Position numbers and translations under genes: made by a program. The notes beneath the pieces are model-generated. The model was not told the DNA's origin. It ran no database searches and saw nothing but the letters and a program-made list of their open reading frames with translations. 64,000 nt of DNA from Sediminicola sp963974715 (GTDB taxonomy: Bacteria > Bacteroidota > Bacteroidia > Flavobacteriales > Flavobacteriaceae). This document shows, in pieces, positions 26,976 to 35,805 of this stretch. The stretch's first letter is position 1, and the number at the start of each line of letters is the position of its first letter. The stretch covers positions 186,001-250,000 of the forward strand of contig CAXBDK010000009.1 in assembly GCA_963974715.1 (NCBI GenBank), read 5' to 3'.

Positions 26976-28181
26976 ATGGCTATACAAGAATCACCCAATT
27001 TTGAAAATACCAAGGTGGCATTTTCCGCCAAATCCACCTTTGAACTAAAAAAGGCGGAATGGCTTTTTTCCATGATCGGCAGATCATGGATTACGGGCCT
27101 GGCCAAATCCATCACCAATTTTTCCCTGAAGATGGGCCTTCCGATAGATCCCTTGCTAAAGTATACCGTCTTTGGGCATTTTTGCGGTGGGGAGACCGTT
27201 GAGCAGTGCAAAGGAACCGTGGAAAATATGTACCAACATGGAGGTGTCAGCTCCATTTTGGATTATTCCGTTGAAGGAAAACAGGGCGAGTCCTTTTTTG
27301 AAGGCACCTTACAGACCCTGTTAGAGGTCTGCGCCCATGCAAAAGCCAATCCTGCCGTGCCCTTCTTGGTCTTTAAGCCATCGGGTATGGGAAGGTTCGA
27401 AATCTATCAAAAGGTCTCGGAACGGCGTGGATTGGACCAAGCGGAAATGTTGGAATGGGAACGGATATCGCAACGGTTCGATACCATCTGCGGTGCCGTG
27501 GCCGCTACCGATTCCCTTAAAATAATGATAGATGCCGAGGAGTCCTGGATACAAAAGGCCATTGACGGACTTGTTGAAAGTATGATGTTGAAATACAACG
27601 GAAAGCGGACAGTGGTGTTCAATACCGTACAAATGTACAGAAACGATAGGCTTTCCTACCTCCACAACGTTCATTCTTTTGGCCGTGATCACAACGTACG
27701 GATCGGGGTAAAACTTGTGCGGGGCGCTTATATGGAAAAGGAAAGGGAACGTGCCAGAACAAATGGGTACGAGAGCCCGATCTGCTCCGATAAGGCGGCC
27801 ACCGATGCCAATTTTGACAGCGGGCTGAAGTTCTGCCTCCTCAACCTGGAGGTATTCGATGTCTTTGTTGGAACGCACAATGAAGGTAGTTGCCTACAAT
27901 TTTCCCAAAAACTAAATGAGGAAGGGATGGCAAAAAACGATCATCGGATCTGGTTCGGGCAATTGTACGGTATGAGCGACCATATCAGTTTTAACCTGGC
28001 AAAGGAAGGGTACAATACGGCAAAATACGTTCCCTTTGGTCCGGTCAAAGAGGTGGTTCCCTATCTGTTCAGAAGGGCCGAGGAAAATACCTCGGTAGGT
28101 TCGCAGACTTCCCGGGAACTGTCCTTTATAAAAAAAGAACTGCAAAGGAGGAAAAAAGAGCGGGAGCTATCTAAAATATAG
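26976..28181 (+). CDS. Proline dehydrogenase (PRODH domain, monofunctional)
   Basis: Start 26976 gives 401 residues, a normal length for stand-alone Bacteroidota proline dehydrogenase; the frame extends upstream to 26832 but lacks family sequence. Seen: the FAD-barrel motifs FKPSGMGRFEIY, VFNTVQMYRNDRLSYL, GVKLVRGAYMEKERERA (the PRODH signature), GTHNEGSCLQF, FGQLYGMSDHIS and the substrate-binding end KYVPFGPVKEVVPYLFRRAEEN with its Tyr and paired Arg. It oxidises proline to pyrroline-5-carboxylate, passing electrons to the quinone pool at the inner membrane. No PutA-type aldehyde dehydrogenase domain is fused. Placement straight after secreted prolyl-type peptidases suggests the locus feeds on proline-rich peptides. 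Confidence 0.93.
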   Translation: MAIQESPNFENTKVAFSAKSTFELKKAEWLFSMIGRSWITGLAKSITNFSLKMGLPIDPLLKYTVFGHFCGGETVEQCKGTVENMYQHGGVSSILDYSVEGKQGESFFEGTLQTLLEVCAHAKANPAVPFLVFKPSGMGRFEIYQKVSERRGLDQAEMLEWERISQRFDTICGAVAATDSLKIMIDAEESWIQKAIDGLVESMMLKYNGKRTVVFNTVQMYRNDRLSYLHNVHSFGRDHNVRIGVKLVRGAYMEKERERARTNGYESPICSDKAATDANFDSGLKFCLLNLEVFDVFVGTHNEGSCLQFSQKLNEEGMAKNDHRIWFGQLYGMSDHISFNLAKEGYNTAKYVPFGPVKEVVPYLFRRAEENTSVGSQTSRELSFIKKELQRRKKERELSKI

Positions 28182-28206
28182 AGGATAGGATTTCTTTGGC
28201 CACACA

Positions 28207-29103
28207 TCAATTAAAGGACTGTCTGAACTGCTGGGGCGACATATGGGTCTTCTTTTTGAACAATGTACTGAAGGACTGGGCATATTCAAAACCCAGGCCA
28301 TAGGCAATTTCGCCCACCGATAAATTTGTGGTTGAAAGTTTTTCCTTCGCTTTTTCGATCAGCTTGCCATGGAGGTGCTGTTGGGTGTTCCGTCCCGTAT
28401 GCACCCGTAGCAGATCGCTGAGGTAATTGGGCGAAAGGCCCATCAGCTCCGCGATGTGATGGACCGTTAAGAGGCCTTTTTCGCTAGAGGTATCCGCATT
28501 GTAGTACCCTTCCACAAGCTGCTCGAATTTTGCGAGCAGCTGATGGTCGTGGTTTTTTCTGGTGATGAACTGTCGCTCGTAAAAGCGATTGGAATAGCTC
28601 AACAGCAGTTCTATCTGCGATAGTACAATTTCTTGGGTGTGTTTGTCTATATGGGCACATTCCCTGTCTATCTTTTTCAATATGGAGATCAGGTCCTCTT
28701 CCTCCTCCGCAGAAAGGTGCAGCGCCTCGTTTACGGCGTAGGAGAAAAACCCATAGCCGTTGATGGTGCTTGCCAGTCGGTGGCCCAATAGGAAATCGGG
28801 ATGGAAGATCAGCAGATATCCTGATCCGCATTCCATGTTCTGAAGATCCAGGTACTGTACCTGATTGGGGGCGGTAAAACTGAGCACGCCCTTATCGTAG
28901 TCGTAGTGCAACTGGCCATATTTGATCTTTCCCTTTGCATCCCGTTTTAACGCAACGCAATAGAAACGGTTCACAAAACCTTTCCAGACATCATCCTCCA
29001 GAAAAATGCTATCGGCAAGGTCGATGACGCTCACTTGTGGATGACGGGGTTCGGGCAATGACAGCAAGCGGTGAAATTCCGAGACCGAATTAATGGCGTT
29101 CAT
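28207..29103 (-). CDS. AraC family transcriptional regulator, copy 1
   Basis: 298 residues. The N-terminal ~180 residues are a cupin-like sensing domain (FYCVALKRDAKGKIKYGQLHYDYDKGVLSFTAPNQV, GYLLIFHPDFLLGH). The C-terminal ~100 residues form the double helix-turn-helix (HIAELMGLSPNYLSDLLRVHTG and LSVGEIAYGLGFEYAQSFSTLFKKKTHMSPQQFRQ). It closely resembles the AraC gene at 34796 over its whole length, so the two are paralogues. Convergent with proline dehydrogenase (25-bp gap) and immediately downstream of an aldo/keto reductase, the probable target or partner. AraC genes of this kind commonly control nearby oxidoreductases in Bacteroidota. Confidence 0.9.
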   Translation of the reverse strand: MNAINSVSEFHRLLSLPEPRHPQVSVIDLADSIFLEDDVWKGFVNRFYCVALKRDAKGKIKYGQLHYDYDKGVLSFTAPNQVQYLDLQNMECGSGYLLIFHPDFLLGHRLASTINGYGFFSYAVNEALHLSAEEEEDLISILKKIDRECAHIDKHTQEIVLSQIELLLSYSNRFYERQFITRKNHDHQLLAKFEQLVEGYYNADTSSEKGLLTVHHIAELMGLSPNYLSDLLRVHTGRNTQQHLHGKLIEKAKEKLSTTNLSVGEIAYGLGFEYAQSFSTLFKKKTHMSPQQFRQSFN

Positions 29104-29159
29104 GGTGTGAAATTAAATGTTATTGGGGCAGCAAGGCATATCGATGATCTTAAAGATAC

Positions 29160-30164
29160 TTAATCTATTAATCCCATGCTAAACTCGTCATAAGGTTTTC
29201 CGGTATCGGTGCCCAAGGGTACGATTGCCTCCAATTTGGATAGTTCCGATGCGCTCAGTTGGATTTCCGTGGCCGTTATGTTCTGCTCCAGATATTTTCT
29301 GCGTTTGGTCCCCGGAATGGGCAATATGTCCTTGCTGATGACCCAGGCAAGGGCAAGTTGTGATGGAGTGACGTTCTTGCTTTCCGCCATGGCCCCGATA
29401 GCATTGACCAATTCCATATTTTTGTGGAAGTGTGCTTCCTGAAAACGGGGGATATTGCGCCGGAAATCGTTCTCGGGCAAATCATCGATACTGCGGATCT
29501 GTCCCGATAAAAAGCCACGTCCCAAAGGGGAGTAAGCCACAAATCCGATTCCCAGTTCCTGCAGTGTATCCAAGATCCCGCGTTCCTCAACGGTACGTTC
29601 AAAGAGGGAATATTCACTTTGTACGGCGGAAATGGGGTGGACCGCATGGGCCCTTTTTACGGTTTCGGAAGAAACTTCCGAAAGGCCCAGGTACCCTACT
29701 TTGCCTTCCTTTACCAGCTCGCCCATGGCCTCCACCGTTTCCTCGATAGGGGTGTTTTTATCAAGACGGTGCATATAGTACAGGTCTATAAAATCGGTAT
29801 TGAGGTTTTTTAGGGAACGCTCCACTGCCTTCTTTACGTATTCCTTTTTTCCGTTTATGGCCCAGGTCACCTTATTGTTATCGTCTATTTCCCAACCAAA
29901 TTTGGTCGCGATGATGTAGTTGTTGCGATTTCCTTTAATGGCTTCCGCAATAAGCTGTTCATTTTTTAGGGGGCCGTAAAGATCTGCGGTGTCCAAAAAG
30001 TTTCCGCCCATTTCCAGAGATCTGTGAATGGTGGCAATGGCCTCCTTTCTGTCGGCCTCCCCGTACATGTGGCCATCTTCGAACCCAGTCATTCCCATAC
30101 ATCCCAATCCGATTTTTGGGACCACCAGTCCCTGATTTCCAAGTGTTGTCTTTCTAAGTTCCAT
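29160..30164 (-). CDS. Aldo/keto reductase
   Basis: 334 residues, a full-length (alpha/beta)8 NADPH-dependent reductase of the yeast-like AKR13-type group. Seen: VPKIGLGCMGMTGF, the catalytic Asp and Tyr in FLDTADLYGPLKNEQLIAEA, Lys in YIIATKFGW, His in LYYMHRLD, and the coenzyme end LALAWVISKDILPIPGTKRRKYLEQN. It should reduce aldehydes or ketones in the cytoplasm. The AraC regulator begins 56 bp downstream on the same strand. A second, more distant aldo/keto reductase lies at 32114. Confidence 0.92.
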   Translation of the reverse strand: MELRKTTLGNQGLVVPKIGLGCMGMTGFEDGHMYGEADRKEAIATIHRSLEMGGNFLDTADLYGPLKNEQLIAEAIKGNRNNYIIATKFGWEIDDNNKVTWAINGKKEYVKKAVERSLKNLNTDFIDLYYMHRLDKNTPIEETVEAMGELVKEGKVGYLGLSEVSSETVKRAHAVHPISAVQSEYSLFERTVEERGILDTLQELGIGFVAYSPLGRGFLSGQIRSIDDLPENDFRRNIPRFQEAHFHKNMELVNAIGAMAESKNVTPSQLALAWVISKDILPIPGTKRRKYLEQNITATEIQLSASELSKLEAIVPLGTDTGKPYDEFSMGLID

Positions 30165-30315
30165 ACTATTTTTTTATGGTACAAAGATGGGCAAGGTTTT
30201 CCTATGGGACGTTTGCAAAGCCCCGAACCTTGTATGCAAACCAAGGATGGCAGGCAACCTATGGGACGATCGGTCTGTAAAACTAAAAATGAAAGCAGGG
30301 GATTGGATTAGGGGA

Positions 30316-31797
30316 TCAGGCCAAACTGCCAAGGAAATCGTCCGCCCGTTGATGCATGCCTTTTTGTTTGCTTGCGTCCCATTTGTCATAGGTTTTTATC
30401 AGCATGCCCAAACGTGGATTTTTTAGGAAAAAATCCCGATGATCGTCCATAAACCGCCAGAACAGTGCATCCCAGGTACCTTGCCAGTCGCCCTTGGGGT
30501 AGTCGCTCATTTTCATAAGGTAGTTGCTGCCGCTTATATAGGGTTTCGTGGACATGGATCCGCCGTCGGCAAACTGGCTCATGCCATAGACATTGGGCAC
30601 CATTACCCAGTCATAGGCATCGATGAAAAGTTCCATAAACCAACGGTACACCTCGTCCGGATCGAACTCGCAGAGCAACATAAAGTTTCCAAGGACCATA
30701 AGACGTTCTATATGGTGGCAATAGCCTGTTTTGAGCACTTTTTTTATGGTTTCGTCCACGGGGAAAATGCCCGTGGTCCCATCATAGAAACTCTTGGGGA
30801 TCTTTCGTTTGAAGCCCCAAAAATTCTTGGTCCGTTCTTCACCTCCCTTTGTGATATAGACCCCCCTTATAAACTCCCGCCATCCGACTATCTGTCGGAT
30901 AAAGCCCTCAAGGGAATTAATGGGCACCCCGTTGGCAAGACTAAGATCCAATGTGCGATCCACGATCTGTGCGGGGGTCAGCATGCCCACGTTCAACATG
31001 GGCGTGAGCAGACTGTGGTTCAGCAATGGTTCCTTATATACGATGGCATCTTCATAATCCCCAAATTCCGCCATGCGATTTTCCAGAAATTGTGACAGCC
31101 ATTCTTCGCTTGCGACATATCCAATGGGATAGTTTATCTTCCCGGTCAGCGATCCGATATTTTTTGGAAAGTGTTTGTCGGTATAGTCATGGGCTTCCCG
31201 GAGATAGTGGTCCGTTTTTGGAAATTCCACCCTGGCCACTGCCTTGTTCCTGGGATATTTTTTCCGATTTTCCACATCATAGGACCATTGGCCTCCCAAA
31301 GGACCGCCCGATCCATCGATCAAGAGGTGTCTGCCGATACGTTCCCGTTTATAAAATTCCGTTTGAAAAAATTTCTTTTTGGACGGTTTAAAAAAAGCGC
31401 CCAATTCTTGGGCCGTATTCAGGAACATAGGTGAATCCAAGACCGTCAGGTCCATGCCCGACTTTCCACAACCGCTTCTTACCCTCTTTGCGAGCCAATC
31501 GTCCACGGGATCTACCATGGCTATGGACTTGGTCCCCAAGGAGTACAGCTCGGGGATCAATATCCTTATATCGGCCCTGTCCTCGGTAGCCTGTACATAT
31601 GTTACGGAGCATCCCCTTTCCAGCAGGAAGTTTTCATAAAATTTCATGGTTGCCCTATGAAAAGCGATCTTTTGCTTATGAAAGTTGTACTGCTTAAAGA
31701 ACAATAGCTCCTCCACCAGATAAATGCTCCCCTCTATATCGAACAGCGGGTTACGTTCAAATAATTGATGTGGAAAGATCAGTTTAACGGTCGCCAT
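30316..31797 (-). CDS. Cryptochrome/photolyase family protein (FeS-BCP/CryPro-like, but lacking FeS cysteines)
   Basis: 493 residues. The N-terminal Rossmann part (VKLIFPHQLFERNPLF, HKQKIAFHRATMKFY) and the FAD-binding C-terminal helices (HHIERLMVLGNFMLLC, DPDEVYRWFMELFIDAYDWVMVPNVYGMSQFADGGSMSTKPYISGSNYLMKMSDY) match the deoxyribodipyrimidine-photolyase-related group typified by Agrobacterium PhrB. Those proteins repair 6-4 photoproducts or act as light sensors and carry a 4Fe-4S cluster. Here the segment that should read SDYCxxC is SDYPKGDW, and no Cys occurs in the last ~115 residues; only four Cys exist in the whole protein. The usual cluster therefore seems absent, while flavin-site motifs are kept. 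Overlaps the downstream end of the DUF2256 gene by 14 bp. Confidence 0.88.
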   Translation of the reverse strand: MATVKLIFPHQLFERNPLFDIEGSIYLVEELLFFKQYNFHKQKIAFHRATMKFYENFLLERGCSVTYVQATEDRADIRILIPELYSLGTKSIAMVDPVDDWLAKRVRSGCGKSGMDLTVLDSPMFLNTAQELGAFFKPSKKKFFQTEFYKRERIGRHLLIDGSGGPLGGQWSYDVENRKKYPRNKAVARVEFPKTDHYLREAHDYTDKHFPKNIGSLTGKINYPIGYVASEEWLSQFLENRMAEFGDYEDAIVYKEPLLNHSLLTPMLNVGMLTPAQIVDRTLDLSLANGVPINSLEGFIRQIVGWREFIRGVYITKGGEERTKNFWGFKRKIPKSFYDGTTGIFPVDETIKKVLKTGYCHHIERLMVLGNFMLLCEFDPDEVYRWFMELFIDAYDWVMVPNVYGMSQFADGGSMSTKPYISGSNYLMKMSDYPKGDWQGTWDALFWRFMDDHRDFFLKNPRLGMLIKTYDKWDASKQKGMHQRADDFLGSLA

Positions 31798-31933
31798 GGT
31801 GCCGGTTTTTGTTTCTCCTACATTTCTCGCTACAGAATTTCACTTCCTCCCAATTCCGTTCCCATTTTTTACGCCAGGAAAAGGGGAGGTTGCAGATAGG
31901 GCAGATCTTTTGTGGTAGGTCACCTTTTTTCAT
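31784..31933 (-). CDS. DUF2256 small zinc-ribbon protein
   Basis: 49 residues, starting at ATG 31933 (MKKGDLPQKICPICNLPF). Two Cys pairs, CPIC near the start and CSEKC near the end, flank a basic aromatic core (WRKKWERNWEEVKF), giving a small zinc ribbon of DUF2256 type. Genes of this family are typically found beside PhrB-like photolyases, and here the two overlap by 14 bp, so translation is coupled. Function unknown; nucleic-acid binding that assists the photolyase is a reasonable guess. An upstream in-frame start at 32014 exists but adds non-family sequence. Confidence 0.85.
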   Translation of the reverse strand: MKKGDLPQKICPICNLPFSWRKKWERNWEEVKFCSEKCRRNKNRHHGDR

Positions 31934-32113
31934 GTACCCGAATATAGGGATTTTTTGGACCGGAAACGTGCGGAACCATGTTCCGATTATAAATGAAATA
32001 GGATGGGAAAGCACCTAAGCATATAGACGCCCCTGGGTGTGGCGCGGTACAAAATTGATGTGCCACGGACGTTCCCTGGAGCGTCCATCAAGAAGATGAA
32101 ATAACGGGCGCAA

Positions 32114-32995
32114 CTACGCTAGAAACAACATATCCCCCTCCGTCAATGAAATTTCCGAAGCTTCAATATTTTCCTTAAAATGCCGCAGTTTTGAAGTCCC
32201 GGGAATGGGGAGCATCAAATGGTTCAAATGGAGCGTCCAAGCAAGGTTTATCTGTGCCGGGGTAACGCGGTACTTCTCCGCCATTTCAAGGATTTTGGAA
32301 TCCTTGTCCAAAGAGGCGTTCTGTAGGGACCAGAAGGGGATCATTACAATGCCTTCTTTAAGACAGGTGTCCATTACTTCCTGCATACCACGGACCTGCA
32401 TTCCGTGAACTTCGAAACTGGTCCTTTGGGCATGGGCAAAAGCGTTTTCCACACTGGCAATAGGTCCCAAGGAACGTGCCAGGTCCAGTTCTTGGGGCGT
32501 GGCATTGCTGAGGCCCACATGTAGTATCTTGCCTTCCTCCCGCATCCGGAACATTTCCCCCAATGAGTCTTCCAAGGGGGTCTGGGAACCTGGCATGATC
32601 CTAAAGTGCACCAAGGGCAATCGGTCCATTTTAAGGGTCTTAAGGTTGTTCCCTACGCTCGCCCGTACGTTTTCGGGTCTGTCGTACACCTTCCAGCTTT
32701 TATCCTGCCCTCTGTTGGCGCCTACTTTGGTGCATATGACGAGATCGTCGGGGTAAGGGTAAAGCGCCTCCGCAATCAATCGGTTGGTGACATCTTCCCC
32801 GTAATAATCGGCCGTATCGATGAACCGGATGCCCTCGGTAACGGCGGTCTTTAAAATTTGCAGCGCTTCCGTCCTGTTTTCAGGCTCTCCCCAGATCATC
32901 TCGCCGGTCAGCCGCATCGTGCCGTAACCAAACCTTTTGACGGTCAAGGGATGGTTCGTGTTGGCGCCAATGGTAATCGTTTTTTCGGTACCCAT
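32114..32995 (-). CDS. Aldo/keto reductase (second type)
   Basis: Start 32995 (MGTEKTITIGANT) gives 293 residues, normal for the family; the frame extends to 33061 without family sequence. Seen: RFGYGTMRLTG, Asp and Tyr in FIDTADYYGEDVTNRLIAEAL, Lys in LVICTKVGANRG, a His at the substrate position (LVHFRIMPG, where other AKRs have xxHR), and the NADPH-binding end NLAWTLHLNHLMLPIPGTSKLRHFKEN. Pro-Gly-Ser where D is usual near the His (IMPGSQTP) may alter specificity. Probably a general carbonyl reductase; the Crp-like regulator gene lies just upstream (from 33085) on the same strand and may control it. Confidence 0.9.
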   Translation of the reverse strand: MGTEKTITIGANTNHPLTVKRFGYGTMRLTGEMIWGEPENRTEALQILKTAVTEGIRFIDTADYYGEDVTNRLIAEALYPYPDDLVICTKVGANRGQDKSWKVYDRPENVRASVGNNLKTLKMDRLPLVHFRIMPGSQTPLEDSLGEMFRMREEGKILHVGLSNATPQELDLARSLGPIASVENAFAHAQRTSFEVHGMQVRGMQEVMDTCLKEGIVMIPFWSLQNASLDKDSKILEMAEKYRVTPAQINLAWTLHLNHLMLPIPGTSKLRHFKENIEASEISLTEGDMLFLA

Positions 32996-33084
32996 ATGTA
33001 CGTATTTTATGTTTCTGTAAAATTGCGGGATCCCTTTAGGAATAAAGTTGTCAAATGACAACTAAAGCAACTGCCATTGGCGTT

Positions 33085-33696
33085 CTAATGGGACATGTTC
33101 TTACGGATACGGCTCAGGGAATATTTTGTGATGCCCAAATACGAGGCCAGCATACGTAGGGGGATGCGGTTCAACATGGTAGGGAAACGTTCCATAAACC
33201 TGAGATAGCGCTCCTCGCCCGTTTCCGCAAGCATGGGACTTATCCTGTTCACCTTTTCCCGTATGGCCCGGTTGGCGATGGTTAGGATGAGCTCGTTCCA
33301 TCCTGGAATATTCTCGGCAAAATCTTCAAAGGCCGTACGGGAGATCCGGATCAGTTCGCAAGGTGTAACCGTTTCCACATAGGAGGTCATGGGCAGTTGG
33401 TACAGAAAACTATTGGAATCGCTGGAAAAGTGGCGTTCGTCTATAAAATATTTGGTGACCTCTTGCCCTTTGTCGGTATAGTAGTACACCCTTGTGATCC
33501 CTTTTTTTATAAACCACAGCTCATGTACAAAATGGGATGCTTCGGCCAGTTTGGTGTTTTTGGGAACGCTGATCTCCTCCACCTTACTTTCTATAAGTTG
33601 TATGTCCCGGGAGGTCAGGCGCCCATGTTGCTGTAGAAAATCGGAAAGTTCCCCCATGGTCCAAAGGTAGTGGTTTCCCTTAAATGTGGTATCCAT
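33085..33696 (-). CDS. Crp/Fnr family transcriptional regulator
   Basis: 203 residues. The N-terminal cyclic-nucleotide-binding-type barrel reads VPKNTKLAEASHFVHELWFIKKGITRVYYYTDKGQEVTKYFIDE, and the C-terminal helix-turn-helix MLASYLGITKYSLSRIRKNM follows the dimerisation helix (RAIREKVNRISPM). It lacks the Arg-Ser pair that binds cAMP in Crp, as usual for Bacteroidota members, so its ligand is unknown. No Cys cluster for oxygen sensing as in Fnr. Reads toward the aldo/keto reductase (90 bp) and is divergent from the NmrA-type gene at 33836, so one or both are probable targets. Confidence 0.9.
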   Translation of the reverse strand: MDTTFKGNHYLWTMGELSDFLQQHGRLTSRDIQLIESKVEEISVPKNTKLAEASHFVHELWFIKKGITRVYYYTDKGQEVTKYFIDERHFSSDSNSFLYQLPMTSYVETVTPCELIRISRTAFEDFAENIPGWNELILTIANRAIREKVNRISPMLAETGEERYLRFMERFPTMLNRIPLRMLASYLGITKYSLSRIRKNMSH

Positions 33697-33835
33697 GCCC
33701 CTAAAAAAAGGGTTTCCTTTATCGGGACATTGGCCAAATGGTGTCCAGGGCCATCCACATTATATCCCACTACAATAAACCGAGTTTTGGCTACATCCCC
33801 CTAGAATCCAAACCGCAATTTTGTACCTATAAAAA

Positions 33836-34765
33836 ATGGACAAAATGAAAATAACAGTAACAGGTTCCTTAGGGAACATAAGCGGACCGCTGACAAGCGA
33901 ATTGGTAAAAAAGGGGCATGACGTGACCGTTATAAGCAGTAATGGCGACAGGAAAATCGAAATTGAGGCACTGGGCGCCACAGCGGCCATCGGCTCTTTG
34001 GAGGATATGGAGTTTTTGGCGTCCACTTTTGCCGGAAGCGATGCGGTATACAGTATGATACCCCCCAACAATTACTTTGACCACCATTTGGATCTGACGG
34101 ACTACTACGAAAGATTGGGGAACAACTATGCGCAGGCCATCGCCAGGGCAGGGGCAAAAAGGCTTGTACACCTTAGCAGCATTGGGGCACATATGGAAAA
34201 GGGGAACGGTATCCTGGCCAGTACCTATGTGGTGGAGAGGATCCTTGAGCGCCTAACGGAAGTTGAGGTCACATTTATACGGCCCACCTCCTTTTATTAC
34301 AATTTACTGGGCTATATTCACGGTATAGGATCGGAAGGGGCCATCAGTGCAAACTATGGTACGGAGAACAATATTCCATGGGTGGCACCGAAAGATATTG
34401 CCGAGGCCGTTGCCGAAGAACTCGTCCAGGGCACGGGCAACAGGGTGCGCTATGTAGCCAGTGAGGAGCTGGACGGGGAAGGTACCGCCAAAATTTTGGG
34501 TGCCGCCATTGGCATGCCCGACCTACGCTGGAGGTACATCGATGATGCCGTTGCCCTGCAAAACTTGGTGGATATAGGGATGAACCCCTCCATAGCCGCG
34601 GGATTGGTGGAGATGTACGCGGCCCTGCAGTCGGGTTCCCTATCGGCGGATTATTACCGCAACAGGCCCGAGCGGATGGGCAAGATAAAGATGGTCGACT
34701 ATGCCCGTGAATTTGCCGATATTTACAGAAAGGCGAGCACCGGGAAAGGGCAAACCGAAAAATAG
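33836..34765 (+). CDS. NmrA-like NAD(P)-binding SDR protein
   Basis: 309 residues (306 from the internal Met at 33845). The N-terminal dinucleotide motif is VTGSLGNISGPLTSELVKKGHDVTVIS, followed by the acidic strand and LEDMEFLASTFAGSDAVYSMIPP, the NmrA/atypical SDR pattern. The active-site Tyr-Lys of classical SDRs is not seen, although TYVVERILE and FIRPTSFYYNLLGY occur at the corresponding place. Such proteins are quinone reductase-like (QorB) or redox sensors. Followed after 30 bp by an AraC regulator on the same strand, so the pair is probably one transcript. Confidence 0.87.
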   Translation: MDKMKITVTGSLGNISGPLTSELVKKGHDVTVISSNGDRKIEIEALGATAAIGSLEDMEFLASTFAGSDAVYSMIPPNNYFDHHLDLTDYYERLGNNYAQAIARAGAKRLVHLSSIGAHMEKGNGILASTYVVERILERLTEVEVTFIRPTSFYYNLLGYIHGIGSEGAISANYGTENNIPWVAPKDIAEAVAEELVQGTGNRVRYVASEELDGEGTAKILGAAIGMPDLRWRYIDDAVALQNLVDIGMNPSIAAGLVEMYAALQSGSLSADYYRNRPERMGKIKMVDYAREFADIYRKASTGKGQTEK

Positions 34766-34795
34766 CATATATAAGCCTGCCAAGAGAAAAGGAAT

Positions 34796-35716
34796 ATGAC
34801 CGGAAAAAGAATACAGCACCTGAAGAGCATCAGCGAATTTCACCGCAGTAGGGGCCTGAAAGCCCCGGAACATCCATTGATAAGCGTGGTGGACTATGCC
34901 GATGTATCGCTTACGGAAGATGCCATTGGATGTAGCTGGGTATACGATTTTTATTCCATCGCCATCAAGAGAAACCTGAACGCCAAACTGCACTATGGCC
35001 AACAGGATTATGATTTTGACGAAGGCGTCATGTTCTTTATTGCCCCAGGGCAGGTCTTTAGCATATCCTTTGATGGTGCGGACAGGTGGGAGAAATCCGG
35101 ATGGATCTTGCTGGTCCATCCGGATTTTTTATGGCATACCCCGCTTGGAAAGAACATTGGACGGTACGAATATTTTGGTTATTCCGTACATGAGGCCCTG
35201 CACCTTTCCGAAAAGGAAGAGGCGCGGATGAAGGGCATCATTGAAAATATAGAACAGGAATACCACAACAATCTGGACAATTTTAGCCAGACCATCGTGG
35301 TTTCGCTGTTGGAGACCCTTTTATCCTATGCCGATCGGTTCTATCAGCGGCAATTCATTACGCGCAAGATCTCCAATCATGAGGTCTTGGAACGGTTCGA
35401 GATCGTATTGAACGAATATTTTGCCGCCGAAAGGCAATTGAACAGCGGCCTGCCTTCCGTGCAGTACATCGCCGCATCCCTGAACCTATCGCCCAACTAC
35501 CTTAGCGGGCTCTTAAAAAACCTTACCGGCCAGAGCACCCAACAGCATATCCATGATTTTCTGATCGAGAGGGCCAAGGAAAAATTGGCGGCAACCAGAT
35601 TGTCGGTAAGCGAGATCGCGTACGAACTGGGCTTTGAACATTCGCAGTCGTTCAGCAAATTGTTCAAGATGAAGACCCAAGTTTCGCCCTTGGCCTTTCG
35701 GGCCAGGTTCAACTGA
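34796..35716 (+). CDS. AraC family transcriptional regulator, copy 2
   Basis: 306 residues, the same layout as the regulator at 28207: sensing cupin-like part (FYSIAIKRNLNAKLHYGQQDYDFDEG, ILLVHPDFLWHTPLG, YFGYSVHEALHLSEKEE), then the AraC DNA-binding domain (YIAASLNLSPNYLSGLLKNLTG; LSVSEIAYELGFEHSQSFSKLFKMKTQVSPLAFRARF). Whole-length similarity with copy 1, including the VVSLLETLLSYADRFYQRQFITRK linker, shows duplication. Probably regulates the NmrA-type gene immediately upstream. Confidence 0.92.
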   Translation: MTGKRIQHLKSISEFHRSRGLKAPEHPLISVVDYADVSLTEDAIGCSWVYDFYSIAIKRNLNAKLHYGQQDYDFDEGVMFFIAPGQVFSISFDGADRWEKSGWILLVHPDFLWHTPLGKNIGRYEYFGYSVHEALHLSEKEEARMKGIIENIEQEYHNNLDNFSQTIVVSLLETLLSYADRFYQRQFITRKISNHEVLERFEIVLNEYFAAERQLNSGLPSVQYIAASLNLSPNYLSGLLKNLTGQSTQQHIHDFLIERAKEKLAATRLSVSEIAYELGFEHSQSFSKLFKMKTQVSPLAFRARFN

Positions 35717-35805
35717 CCCGCTGAGCGAGACATCATAATTAAGCAGGTGTTCAATAAAGGGCAGTTATTGAAGGTCGATTGTCCTTATATCCCAGCGAAC
35801 CAGCT

